DNA of 64,000 nt from Panorpa germanica (taxonomy: Eukaryota > Arthropoda > Insecta > Mecoptera > Panorpidae): positions 7,750,001-7,814,000 of the forward strand of contig OY783203.1 in assembly GCA_963678705.1 (NCBI GenBank). The letters run 5' to 3'. The translations under genes were made by a program, and so were the position numbers. Positions 38,168-49,226 of the stretch are shown piece by piece (positions within the stretch are counted from its first letter, which is position 1; every line of letters begins with the position of its first letter). The notes under the pieces are model-generated. The model was not told the DNA's origin, searched no databases, and saw only the letters and a list, made by a program, of their open reading frames with translations.

Positions 38168-38561
38168 GGCCCTCCGTAGACGAGTCGACAGATTGCAAAC
38201 TAGTCGAGCCGTGTTTCGTCACTCTATAGAACTTTTAACTATAGCATAACAGGGGATTTTATTGTGTCGTATTTGTATGTATGTATGTATTTAAATACTT
38301 TTGAATAGTGTTTGTGCACATCTCTATTCATGATGTCACCATCAAAAGCATGCAACCACATGCAACCAAGCATGACCCTGCGACCGAGAAACAGAGACGC
38401 TGAAAACATACTTCAAACCAGTTTAGTTTCGTTCGTGCCGTGTGTTTTCTCTCACTCGTGTATACGTTCATTTTGTCACTAACAACACAGTTCCATTCTC
38501 ATTCGGTTCGGGCAGATTCGGGGCTAAGGTTTGCAATCAATCGCCTCATGAGCGGACGCCC
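38168..38561. mobile_element. 394-bp PIF/Harbinger-like MITE, copy 1
   Basis: Imperfect terminal inverted repeats of about 35 bp (left GGCCCTCCGTAGACGAGTCG; right ends GAGCGGACGCCC) share an inner GATTGCAAAC. TTA flanks both sides (38165-38167, 38562-38564). The interior includes a (GTAT)n stretch. An inverted relative lies at 43180-43559. Confidence 0.8.
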
Positions 38562-38639
38562 TTAACCTTAAAACAACATTCAAACTTGAAATAGATGTAT
38601 ATCCATCAATGTTTGGATAGTTAATCAAACAAAAAGGCC

Positions 38640-39070
38640 AAAATATATAAATGAACCAATATTTCAGTAAAGAAAAAAAAATTCGACTCTTAAAGTAAAT
38701 TTTAATATATGTATATGGGCGTTTTATTTTTTTTAAATATTGAAAAGTTTGCGGAGGTATAACTATATCAAATTTGAATTTTAGTTGCATGATTTTGCTA
38801 TGACGTCACACAAGAAATAAGTAACTAGTAACAAGTAGTAACCGAGATTATTTTCATTTTTCGCAGATCGTCGGATGTGATGTACCATGCATTGGGATTT
38901 TCTATAACGTTATATCCGTTTAATAATTAAAAAGATGAAAATGCCTTTTTTTAAATTGTTAATATCTTCTAGAATTCTGGTAGTAAAAGGTTCTGGTAGT
39001 CAATTTTATCAATATATACATAGTTCCGTTTTATAGAAACTAAGTTATGGCTCATTCATGAAGTTTACTG
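38640..39070 (+). repeat. dispersed repeat family R2, diverged copy
   Basis: Aligns by eye with 45731-46346. Shared segments are the GGCGTTTTATTTT...AATATTGA run, the GGAGGTATA/GGAGATATA segment, GACGTCA/GACGTGA, then CCGAGATT, AACGTTATATCCGTTTAATAATTAAA and TTTATCAATATATA. Ends are not preserved. Confidence 0.55.
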
Positions 39071-39513
39071 GATTGCTCGTCTACTCCAACACACGACACA
39101 TACCTTGAGATAAAATTTTCTTGAGTATACTAAGCAACAGATATTAATAGTAGCGATATTCATCACATTAGCGACTTAACAATCAGAATTATTTATATTT
39201 TGTGCTGGCATACGTTACGTGTATCTAACGTTGAATCATTGACATTCGACTAAATATTGTGTGTGTGTCCCAATATAAACAATATTACAAACTTGTTATA
39301 TGCAAGTACATCATTTCATGATTACAAATATATCCACAGTCCAAGGTAGAGGACGATGTCGTGCAAATATTTTTGTTTCGCTAGTGAAAATAAATAATAT
39401 TTCATTGCAGAACGATATAATACTTGGATAATTATTCGATATAGCTACACCTTTTGTTTTGAATCTTATAAAAAAAAACTATTGCAGTTTCGTATATTTT
39501 ATGATGCTTTTAT

Positions 39514-39766
39514 TATAGTGAAAACATGTACAAATCACACGTAATATACCTTATACAATTTTTCTATTAAAAAATAGACAGAATTTATGCATAAAGTTGA
39601 CTAATAAATGTGAAATATGACGCCATTTTTACTAATATATGGAACATTGTCATTTTTTTTCTTACCTCAAATTTGAAAATTTAACTTTAACCATTAGTAT
39701 AGTGTATTTCTAAATAAAAAGAGGTATAAGGTATATTACGTAGTGATTTGTGCATGTTTTTAGTAT
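39514..39766. mobile_element. about 250-bp MITE with 41-bp terminal inverted repeats
   Basis: Left TAGTGAAAACATGTACAAAT... and right ...ATTTGTGCATGTTTTTAGTA are inverted copies that continue into ACGTAATATACCTTATAC. TA at each edge would suit a Tc1/mariner-type duplication, which is inference. Confidence 0.75.
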
Positions 39767-40292
39767 ACAACAAACGCCATAAAACATACAAAAATACAGT
39801 TGTTTTTTAATGAGATTTAAAACAAAAGGTCTAGCTATCTCGAATAATTACCAATACTTCCAATTTGGGAAGTCAAACATTTTCAAATACACTACAAAAT
39901 ACATATTTGAAAAAAGTGTGAAAATGCTATATAAAAGTTGTACTAAGTCAGGAACGAGCATTAGGTTTACGTTTAAGTTTACTGATCTGAGGATCCGATT
40001 GAGCAATTTTATCCTTATCAATATATTGCACAGTTTTATAGATATTAAGATATGGTTCACAAGCCTATTGAGTATCCCGGACAGATTCCCCAGCCTCGAC
40101 GACCTCCACAAATCGTAAACCGAGTCTGTCCGTAGCATTTGTTATCAGATGTTATTTGATTATCGTGTTGTTCGAACGATAACAATTAATTATCCATTGT
40201 TTGCCACTTCAACCGAGTATTTATATAGATAGTGCAACAATTTTACAATGTAGAGGCGAAACATTTTATTTTATAGAGGACATAACATGCTT

Positions 40293-40465
40293 CCCAGTAA
40301 ACATTTTGGAGTAAATTCTACTTAATTTCTATTACATTTCATGAGTTTTTTGTCTGGAACGTGTTCGTTTTGGCCTATTTATGAGCTACAGACATTGCAA
40401 CGACGGTTCACTGGTGAATTAAAAGCGGAGTCGGTTTATGATTTATGACCGGAGTTATAAATTAT
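40293..40465 (+). repeat. fragment of the CCCAGTAAAC-ended family
   Basis: Starts CCCAGTAAACATTTTGGAG and is the near-exact reverse complement of 44815-44997, including TTGCAACGACGGTTCACTG and AAAGCGGAGTCGGTTTATGA. No matching right end was found. Confidence 0.75.
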
Positions 40466-40501
40466 AATTTATGCCCTGCTGTGATTGGACAGAGAAATTA
40501 C

Positions 40502-40640
40502 ATTAAAATTAACCGGGAAGTTTAAAAAGGAAATTTTAATTTGAAAAATAGGCGGTAATAATTATATTAAAATTAAGCGGGAAATTTAAAAAGAAAATTT
40601 AATATTGAAAAATAGGCGGTAAAAATTATATTAAAATTAG
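40502..40640 (+). repeat. about 64-bp tandem repeat, two units plus a remnant
   Basis: Each unit reads ATTAAAATTAA(C/G)CGGGAA, then TTTAAAAAG and GAAAAATAGGCGGTAA. Two units differ at several positions and a partial third starts at about 40630. Confidence 0.75.
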
Positions 40641-40823
40641 GCTAAATTAATTAATAATTTATATATATTTAGATATTTTTTTTTAATAAAAGATAACGTA
40701 GTTTGCATATTTCATTAATATTCATAGTTTATTTCATTAATATTCAAACAGTAACAATAAAACAGTAATAATAGTAAGATATAGCAGTAATAATAAACGT
40801 AACTAAAATATCTTTATTTCTTA

Positions 40824-40952
40824 TTATATGGATTTCTTAATTCTATCTTTTGTATAATGTAGCCATCGCTTAATTGTTGATTCTATATTATCGTTGGTGG
40901 TTCCACTATATGCGGCAGATACTGTGTCTGAAAAAATATAATTATATTTATA

Positions 40953-41038
<86 letters not shown>

Positions 41039-41702
41039 TAAACATTAAGAAAACTATACAGCACCTATTATCAGCGACATAATTCTGTATTCCTTTACAG
41101 GTTTATTTTTTTTAAACTCTTTCCAAGCTGCTGTTTGTAAAGAGGGTTTTCATTACTTTCCTGGTGCATGTTTGAAAATCTCTCCCTCCAATAGACGCAA
41201 CTTTCCTTGTCTAAAATAACGATAAAGATTACAACAATGCTATTGTTTTAATACAGAGAATCAAAATAAAAAATAAATTACAAATTGAGCAGCAACACTT
41301 TCATTTAGTTTACAATCGCTCTCCAGCTGTTCCAATTGTTCATTATTTAATAGAGGGAACTCTGGAAGGAGATTGTAAGTTTCCTTTTGTTGCTCTGGGT
41401 GGTTCTTTAGAGAGTACAAATCTTGGCGCAACCCAGATACAGTTGCACAGAGCACTGACAATGTATGCTGGATAGAATCTAAACAGAGAGATTATTACTA
41501 AATGTTTAATAATTATAATATTATATAAAGAAAAAATTACCTGTTTCTTTTGTTTTGGCTGCCAATGCCTTCTGTAGAGAATCTAAACAGAGAGATTATT
41601 ACTGAATGTATAATTATAATATTATATAAAGCGTGTTGCTATAGAAAAAATTACCATATTTTCTTGCGCAAGTCTCTGAGCAATTATCAATTGTTTGGGA
41701 AC
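40824..41702 (-). pseudogene. DUF4806-like gene, 5'-truncated and frame-broken
   Basis: Five exon pieces with good splice sites: 41702-41655, 41582-41541, 41478-41282, 41210-41065 and 40927-40824. The first three splice in frame (phases 1, 1, 0) into a charged helix with SLQKALAAKTKETD. Then come FPLLNNEQLEQLESDCKLNE and VASIGGRDFQTCTRKVMKTLFTN. This is the pattern I know from DUF4806, a domain of unknown function expanded in some insects: a Leu-rich helix, IGG, then LFTN. The frame stops after NSSLERV. A +1 frame resumes with AAWKEFKKNKPVKEYRI and continues into the last exon (SGTTNDNIESTIKRWL, then the stop). A small deletion after LFTN, where a Trp-Gly stretch is expected, explains this. 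No start exon was found upstream. An unusual read-through is less likely. Confidence 0.6.
40959..41034. repeat. (AT)n microsatellite, about 38 units
   Basis: An uninterrupted AT dinucleotide run in the last intron of the DUF4806-like gene. It produces a meaningless Ile-Tyr open frame. Confidence 0.95.
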
Positions 41703-43131
41703 CTAAAAAACGAACGATAAAATGATTTATACAAATTCTTTAAATATGTAGTATAACAATAGCTGAAATTTTGAGCTTAAAGCTACTACTTGCTAGTTTA
41801 AAAGCGTAGCCACATTAAGGGGAGGAGAGGGGGGGGGGGGTTTAATGTTTCAATTTTTTTTTAAATTCACATATATTAATGTAGAACGTATTAAGTTTAT
41901 TGTGTGAAAATTTGAAGTCGATTGGAGTAAAACTGTCGGAGATATAGAGTCTTCACCTCTGGTCTGGTTTCGTCTTTCTTTGAAACTTTTAAACGCGTTT
42001 TTCTAGGTGTTCACTCTAGCTCAAAATCTACTGCACCGAACCTTTCGAAATATTGAACACTCTTTCTTTACATAAATGCCGAGGCTGCCGAGTTTTTTTT
42101 TTTAATTTTAAAGTATTTCAAAATAACAAAGTTTCTGATTTTTTTCATGAAAAATCGATATTTTCACTTCTAAGTGCTGTAAAAAATTGAAAAATCAATT
42201 TAAATAAAACTCGACAGGGTTACCTGCAAAAACTTATCAACTAATGAAATCTTTTTGGTTTTTTTAATTCAAATAATCCAGTGATGAGTTATGAAGGACA
42301 CTGCAACGAAACTATTTTTTTGTGACTATTTTTGCTATTTATTTATGAAAATTTCACAAAGTATTCTCTAAATGTTATTTTATCATGTAGTAATTATAGA
42401 AATAATTATATATTACCTGGGTCGTCAAAAAACATCATCGAAAATATGCTTTTTTTGTATCGATTTTATATATATTACTTAGGGTACTATTTCAAGACCT
42501 CTACCTAGACCAAGACCTCTACCAAGACTTCTACCTCTATAAAAATGACGTAGGTCTGGGGGCTCTGGAATCTTGGACTATAAGTTTGCATTTATAATTC
42601 GTTCGACTGATCACTCAACGAAGAAAACATTTTGTGCGTTTCTGACTACACCTCTTATTCAGTTTGTTATCATTTCACTACCACATTATAATCAAACACT
42701 TTCAAGGCTACATCCCTGTATGTAGGTATTGTACTAGTATGTTGAATATGTTACACAACACGTAATTTCTTAACTTGTTTAATTAGCGCCTAAAATTAAA
42801 ACAAGAAAACAAAAGACATTACAGGTATAGAATGTGAGACAGGTGTTCGTTATACAATGTCAAACGATAATAATAATTTCCCGTAAGAGAACAAACAAAG
42901 AAAATAATATAGTCCCACAAATCAGGTTGAAACTTGTTTAAGGTATAATGGCTTTCTACTACATTTTCTGAAAAATATTTGTTTTGCTTAAATAATTTTA
43001 CTTCTTGTTTAGAACGACCTTTTTTGTTCTCATGCCAAATTAAATTTTTCGTAGTTGCAATTTACGCGTATAGTCTAATATCGGACATTCAACCTAGTCA
43101 GTCTTAAGCGTAATCATTTAAGAAATTAAGA
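41703..43131. other. intergenic DNA with transposon debris
   Basis: A 12-base G run follows GGGGAGGAGAG at about 41819-41840. The next 600 bases look like a decayed element without recognised ends. CCTCTACC/AAGAC phrases recur at 42500-42540. GACGTAGGTCTGGGGGCTCTGG at about 42547 recurs near 48275. No gene is seen. Confidence 0.45.
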
Positions 43132-43176
43132 TTCGGGGCTAAGGTTTGCAACCAGTCGCGTCGTGTGCGGAGGGTC
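43132..43176 (+). repeat. solo end of the PIF-like MITE
   Basis: GGGGCTAAGGTTTGCAACCAGTCG...GCGGAGGGTC matches the right terminus of the 38168-38561 element and abuts the TAA next to the full copy at 43180. It may be the remains of an older copy into whose edge the second inserted. Confidence 0.6.
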
Positions 43177-43179
43177 TAA

Positions 43180-43559
43180 GGCCCACACGAGGCGACTGAT
43201 TACAAACCTTAGTCCCAAATCTGCCCGAATCGAATGAGAATAGAACTGTGTTGTTAGTGAGAGAACAAACATGTATACGAGTGAGAGAAAACATACGGCA
43301 CGAACGGAACTAAACTGGTTTGGAGTACGTTTTTAGCGACTCTGTTTCTTGGTCGCAGAGTCAAGCTTGGTTGCATTCTTTTAGTGGTGATATCATGAAT
43401 AGAGATATACACAAATACTATTCAAAAGTATTTAAATACATACATACATAAAAATACGACACAATAAAATCTCCTGTTATGCTATTGTTAAAAGTTGTAT
43501 AAAGTCACGAAACACGGCTCGACTAGTTTGTAATCAGTCGACTCGTTTGCGGAGAGCCT
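43180..43559. mobile_element. about 380-bp PIF/Harbinger-like MITE, copy 2 (inverted)
   Basis: Reverse-complement relative of 38168-38561 over its whole length, including CGTGCCGT-type, CACTCGTGTATAC and ATTTAAATACATACATACAT segments. The left end is GGCCCACACGAGGCGACTGATT, flanked by TAA (43177-43179). At the right end TAA lies at 43560-43562. Confidence 0.75.
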
Positions 43560-43562
43560 TAA

Positions 43563-44157
43563 TATCATATACAGCGTAGGAAACTAGATATCACAAATAA
43601 ACGATTTTTGTGACCTTTGACATTTGAAAAACACGACTTGCGTGAACGAGATACTATTATTACTTATAACATACCAAAACAAAGATTTGTACAAGGTTTT
43701 AGCTTATTACCTTTTATTCGGAGATAAAATCCTTATTTAATTGAGCTACTAGGAGTTCATTGAAGGCTAAACATAGCTGCACCATACGTAAATTCTTTTA
43801 CATAATATATAACTTGTTACGACGTATACCATTAAACAATTTGAATTCTAATCAAAATTATATTCATTAAAATTTATGAGTTTTTCTCAAAAAAGAGTTA
43901 GCTTACATATCAGTCTCCCCACTGTCCCCATCAGGCTACAAATGGCGAAACAATTTCACCTGTCGAAATCCAAGCGACGAGAAAGTTGATACGAACTACA
44001 ATTGAAGCGCAATAGTTGCAAAAACTTCATAAAGTTTGACATTTCACCAAGTTTTTTTTACTGTGAATTGAGTTATTTTTTTCGGTTTACATCAGAACAC
44101 CTTTTCCGAGATTATAAAGTAGGATTATAGGAGAGGAGAGTAGGATACCCAGTAAAC
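43563..44157. other. intergenic DNA, no gene seen
   Basis: No exons or clear repeats apart from AT-rich low complexity. Confidence 0.4.
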
Positions 44158-44997
44158 AATTTGGTGAAGTGCCCTATTTGGTGAAGTTCGAGTCACTTGT
44201 ACAATTCTATTCTAACGCTTTACAAGTTCTCTACCTGTCACAGATTTTGTGTTAGTTTTTCATAATAATATTCTTTCTTTTTCTAACATCATTCATTAAG
44301 TATTTCTGTTTCTTTCCCACATGGATATATTTTTTTTAAATTCACTTTCATCTCATTTATTCCAAAGTGAGAGAGAAACGAGATGCGTTAGACAAGTAAA
44401 ATATATTTTTCACCGTTACACTTGTATACTTGTATAATATTTCGTTCAGTACAGGTGTTTAAAGTATATGCTATCCTTTTTCAACAAATATTTCTTTAAT
44501 GGTAATAGACAGACGCTATCTCCCTCAATCCCCGAATAGAATGTATATAAACGAAGATAGTACCTAGCGATGGTAAGACAGAGGTTTTAAACCTAACGCA
44601 GACCTGCCGATCGTGGATTTTTGAATCACCAAAACAATGTAAAACACTAATATAACGAGTATTGTTGAAGATGAATAATATTCATTAAAAAAATCACGAT
44701 CCATACTAAAGATTACATCTATTTATTTCTTCATTTAAATATTTATATTTTGCAGACTCTAAAAAGTAGAATTCAATTAAGTTTTATACCCCTGCTAGTT
44801 TCAAGTTTATAACTCCGGTCATAAATCATAAACCGACTCCGCTTTTAATTCAGCAGTGAACCGTCGTTGCAATGTCTGTAGCTCATAAAAAGGACCTTTC
44901 CTATGAACGACTGAATAAAAAATGAACACGTTCCAGACAAAAAATTCATGATATGTAATAGAAATTAAGTAGAATTTACTCCAAAATGTTTACTGGG
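44158..44997. mobile_element. 840-bp element with CCCAGTAAAC ends
   Basis: Begins CCCAGTAAACAATTTGGTGAAG and ends CCAAAATGTTTACTGGG, giving terminal inverted repeats of about 17 bp. The flanks (TAGGATA and TAGGAGA) may be a 7-bp duplication. The left 340 bases are present inverted at 46347-46854, and the right 180 bases inverted at 40293-40465. No transposase frame is visible. Confidence 0.65.
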
Positions 44998-45730
44998 TAG
45001 GAGATTATAAAGTATCTAGGACTCATAATGTAAGACAATTTTAGGCAAAATTAGAACCTTTTTATATTAAATATTATTAGGTTTCATAAATATTCAGTAA
45101 AATGTAACATGTATATGAGGTAATATACATTTTTGTGTAAACTTGTGTAGGATTTGTTACTTTTGAGCCGATATATTGGATATGCCAAGTATTAAATTTC
45201 ATATTAATACGCAAATACATATCGAAGTTAATTAAAAAGCTTCGCAGAAGTAATTCAAAGTAACTAATTTATTGTATAGTCTCTTCCCCAACCACTTCCC
45301 TATCCCTTTCCTCATTTACTAGCACCTACCTACCTCACTGGGTCATTTTGCTCCTTCGTTCAATAATGAATTAATTTGTTATAAAATAGACATTAACATT
45401 TTTAAAGAAATTCAGAACAAAAGTCATTTTAGAATAGAACATAAAAATATGTATACCGAAAGATAAGAACAAATAATGCATAATTTGGGAAGTACTTATT
45501 TCTGAATGGAAGACGCCAATATTGACATCTATTATTTTCATTGGGATTTCACTTTCTATCGCAGTGTCTCTTTAAATCGCACTTTTAATTTTGCCCAATT
45601 TATAAAAGAAATGAAACAAAGTCCTATTTTAAAAATTACATAGTCATGTTAATATTATGTTTCAGAAGCGAATAAAATGGGCCCACAATGTTAGAAAATG
45701 TCAATCAGAAAATCAATTATGACTGGATAC
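44998..45730. other. intergenic DNA, no gene seen
   Basis: AT-rich sequence between repeats with no exon-like structure. Confidence 0.4.
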
Positions 45731-46346
45731 AATGGGCTTGTGTCCTCATTTTTTAGTGGTCGATTTTTCAATTGTTGATTGAAATTGATGTTAATAAATG
45801 TGTATTGGTGTGTCTATTTTATTAAATATTTAAATATTGACGGAGATATAGCAATTAAAAGTTTGAATTGTAGTTTTAGCGCTAGAAATGGTCGGCCATA
45901 TTTTTATGACGTGAAATGCATTTTAACGTCAGTTATTTGTTGAGTAGGTCAGAGCTGTGGTAATGTTCTGTAGCTGTTGGTAGTCAAATAATCAAATCAA
46001 ATCAAAGAATAATAAGTTTTTATTTTATTTAACCCTGCTAAGGCAGACAGAATATTGGAATTTGATTGTTCCTTGAAATAGCTATAAATAATATTTGATA
46101 TTTTGATATTTTGATATATAAATACATATAGCCGAGATTTATGAGCTGTGTCACATGCACTTGGAATGTGTACAACGTTGTATCCCTTTAATAATTAAAG
46201 AGACAAAATGACTTTTTTAATTTTTAATATCTCTTAACATATAAGGAGTTATTAAAAAATAATTGAACATTTGAGGTTCTAGTAACCCACTTTATCAATA
46301 TATAGTACACTTTTGTAGAAATTAAGACATAGGAGACAAGCCCATT
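45731..46346. mobile_element. 616-bp R2 element with 16-bp terminal inverted repeats
   Basis: AATGGGCTTGTGTCCT at 45731-45746 is repeated in reverse at 46331-46346 with one mismatch. Internal segments are shared with 38640-39070, 16804-16895, 39990-40060 and 48700-48800, so this is the best-preserved family member here. No coding frame is visible. Confidence 0.6.
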
Positions 46347-46854
46347 TGAAATATTTGTTGAAAAAGGATAGCATATACTGTAAACATACTGTCCTGAACG
46401 AAATACTTTACAAGTATACAAGTGTAACGGTGAAAAATATATTTTACTTGTCTAACCACATCTCGTTTCTCTCTCACTTTGGAATAAATGAGATGAAAGT
46501 GAACTTAAAAAAAATATATCCATGTCTAAAAGAAACAGAAATACTTAATGAATGATGTTGGAAAAAGAAAAAATATTATTATGAAAAAATTCTAACACTA
46601 ACACAAAATCTGTGACAGATAGAGAATGAATTTGAACTAAAAGCGACTTTTGTGTACCACTTTTGAACTATTAACGAACTTGCTAAGACTACATATATCA
46701 GATTTTATTTCACAAAATCTTGACAGGTAGGGAATAAATTTGAACTAAAATTGGTTTCTGTGTTGTTGCTTCGAACTTGTAAAGCGTTAGAATAGAATTG
46801 TACGAGTGACTCGAACTTCAACAAATAGGGCACTTCACCAAATTGTTTACTGGG
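46347..46854 (-). repeat. inverted copy of the left part of the CCCAGTAAAC element
   Basis: Reverse complement of about 44158-44490, from GAAATATTTGTTGAAAAAGG to the terminal CACCAAATTGTTTACTGGG. It has an extra insertion of about 170 bases that itself repeats the ACAAAATCT(G)TGACAG(A/G)TAG-GAAT phrase. It abuts the R2 element directly. Confidence 0.7.
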
Positions 46855-49115
46855 ATGATGCGCCACTGGTATGTTTAAAACCTATATGCTTTCTATCTCA
46901 AAATGTTTAACCTTCAAAAACTTTTCATTTGGCAAATGAACGCACTTTATTGCTTATCGTACTATCTATAATACGAATATACCTCCACACTGCTTCGCAC
47001 AGGTGTTATGACAGAGGCATGACATTTTTGTGGTTTGACATTCTCTACAGTCGGAGAGTATGGTATTTAGATCGTTTGGAGAATGTATTTAGCTGCTGCT
47101 GCTATCTTGGCTATAATTTTTGTAAAGTGTTCGTTTGGTTTTCCCCGATGCATTGAAGAATTCATAAAATATTATTATCAACTATTCGGAAAAATAGAAT
47201 CGTAATATATTACGATTAAATAATTAGGTACAAATGAATTTTATAAAATACAAAAAATAATAATAAATGATTTGATATATAAAAATAATAATTAAATCCT
47301 TTTATTTATGTTATGTAAAAACTATATCATATTATTCAGTATTATTTTCATTCCAGTTTATTTATAATAATTCTTCGAGGTCTTAATTTTGGATACTAAG
47401 ACTTACCTAGCACACACTGCGTATAAATTCATCTCAGTTTCTATGCAGTACTTTACTTCGCCAAAAAATTGTTGTATTTATATATCTTGGTAATCTTGTC
47501 CAAAGAGATACGCCGACAACAGCATATGAGTGTCTTCATTCAACTATATGTTCTACAAAAAAAAATAACGAAAACAAATCTCTGTGCCACAGTGAATTTT
47601 GTAGAAATCTATAGATTTGTTTTTGCGTAGAATTAAAACCTTTGGTGTGTTCATGTTCAATTTACTATGTCTCTTTGCAATATGTAGATAAAAGATGAAA
47701 TATCTCCTTTGTAGTTTTAAACTTGTCATGAACGAATTAGTTAAAAAGAATTTCTTACTAGATAGACCCGGGCATGGTTCGTTGTAGATTACTCTGATAT
47801 GAAATGAATGGGAAAATAAATAAAAGACACACATGCAAACACAGACGAAAACGCAGACGACGATTAACTGAAAAGAAACGAAAGACGCGCGTGTTCGAAT
47901 GCAACGTTGTGTCAAAATTTCAAGACAATCGACCGACTACTTGTAGAGTTTTGCGAGCTCAAACATATGTATACCGAATTTTTATATATAAAGTTAAACA
48001 TCGGAGATGGCAGTACACAAATAGAGAGCCTCGACTAAGTAATGTTATGACTTTATAAATGCTTAAAAAGTTTCCTTTATAATTACAAGAACCCACATGT
48101 GAATAAGTCCTTTTATGATTTTAATAGCAATAAAATAGGCCACGTGTTAATAAAATGTGCCTTTTGCACCGATTACCTGTAAAAAAATACCCCGCTGTCA
48201 AGCTAGCAAGTAGTTATACGTTCTTAACTACATACCATACTATTTATTCTCGAAATATCAGATTTGTTAAAACGGCGTAGGTCTGGGGCTCTGGGATCTT
48301 AATCTAACAGTAGCGATCAACGGTAACAACCTGATCATTACCATGATTACTAATTTACAACCTGACTGTGACATGAGCCGTAAGCCATGAGCCTGTTTCG
48401 TTTTCTTCTGACGTATAAACACACCTCCAGAGCGTGCCGCCTACGCCGCAGGTTTGAATAAATAAAGTTATATTTAAAAAACTAGAGCTAAACTATTGAA
48501 TAAATATGTACAAGTAAATGCTTATAGAATGTGAAAAAAGAACTCGATGACCTTGCAGTAGTGCAATTACACAATTTCAAATTTATAATCCTGCTCACAA
48601 GTAACTAAGAATTAATTTGTATTACTTGAAATTGGTAGTTATATTGTAAGAAACAACAACTAAAATAATTATCCTGATAGCCGATAGATCTTCAATGAGC
48701 TTGTGCCTTTTGAAATCATTTTTTGAATATTTGAGGATCTGATAGCCAACTTTATCAATATACATATAGTACAGTTTTATATAAATCAAAACCATTAAAT
48801 ATTTATTGCTTTACTTTTTTACAAAATCAAGATCTTAATGAATATTACAATTAGAAATATTTTTATCACACAATAATTATGTCTGTAATTTCAAATTCCT
48901 TAAAAAAATCTGCCAATTAATACTTTCAATTAATTTTAGAGCAAGTGCATCTCATGACAAAGTTTGAAGGGGAAAGTAAAGAAGGGCGCGCCATTACGTT
49001 GCATTCCGTTCAATATGAATGTGTGCCCGACATCTGATAGCACTAAAATTAGATCGAAGGTCAATATTAGCGAATTGAGAATTCAGAGGTCCCCGTCGTA
49101 AGAGTCCGAAAGTAA
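46855..49115. other. intergenic DNA upstream of the cuticle gene
   Basis: No coding exon is seen. The opposite-strand frames at 47553-47915 and 47804-48058 overlap over low-complexity ACACA/AAACG-rich DNA. A fragment of R2 lies at about 48700-48800. The 1 kb nearest the gene has no recognisable hormone-response element. Confidence 0.45.
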
Positions 49116-49122
49116 CAGTTTG

Positions 49123-49157
49123 TGTATATATAGTGAAACCCAATTCTAAATCATTAC
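49123..49157 (+). promoter_or_regulatory. TATA box and initiator of the cuticular protein gene
   Basis: TGTATATATAGT at 49123-49134 is followed about 28 bases downstream by an initiator-like ATCATTAC (49150-49157). This predicts a 5' leader of about 75 bases. TATA promoters are typical of strongly expressed cuticle genes. Confidence 0.65.
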
Positions 49158-49226
49158 AATTCACTAACAGCTCACAGCAAGCGAGTACTGGAACTCCAGC
49201 AGCGCTAAAACAGAACAAATACCACC

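Noticed and set aside
40936-41045. Ile-Tyr repeat peptide
   Set aside because: Translation of the (AT)n microsatellite in an intron.
47553-48058. Overlapping opposite frames of 120 and 84 codons
   Set aside because: Low-complexity ACACA/AAACG composition; neither has gene-like context.
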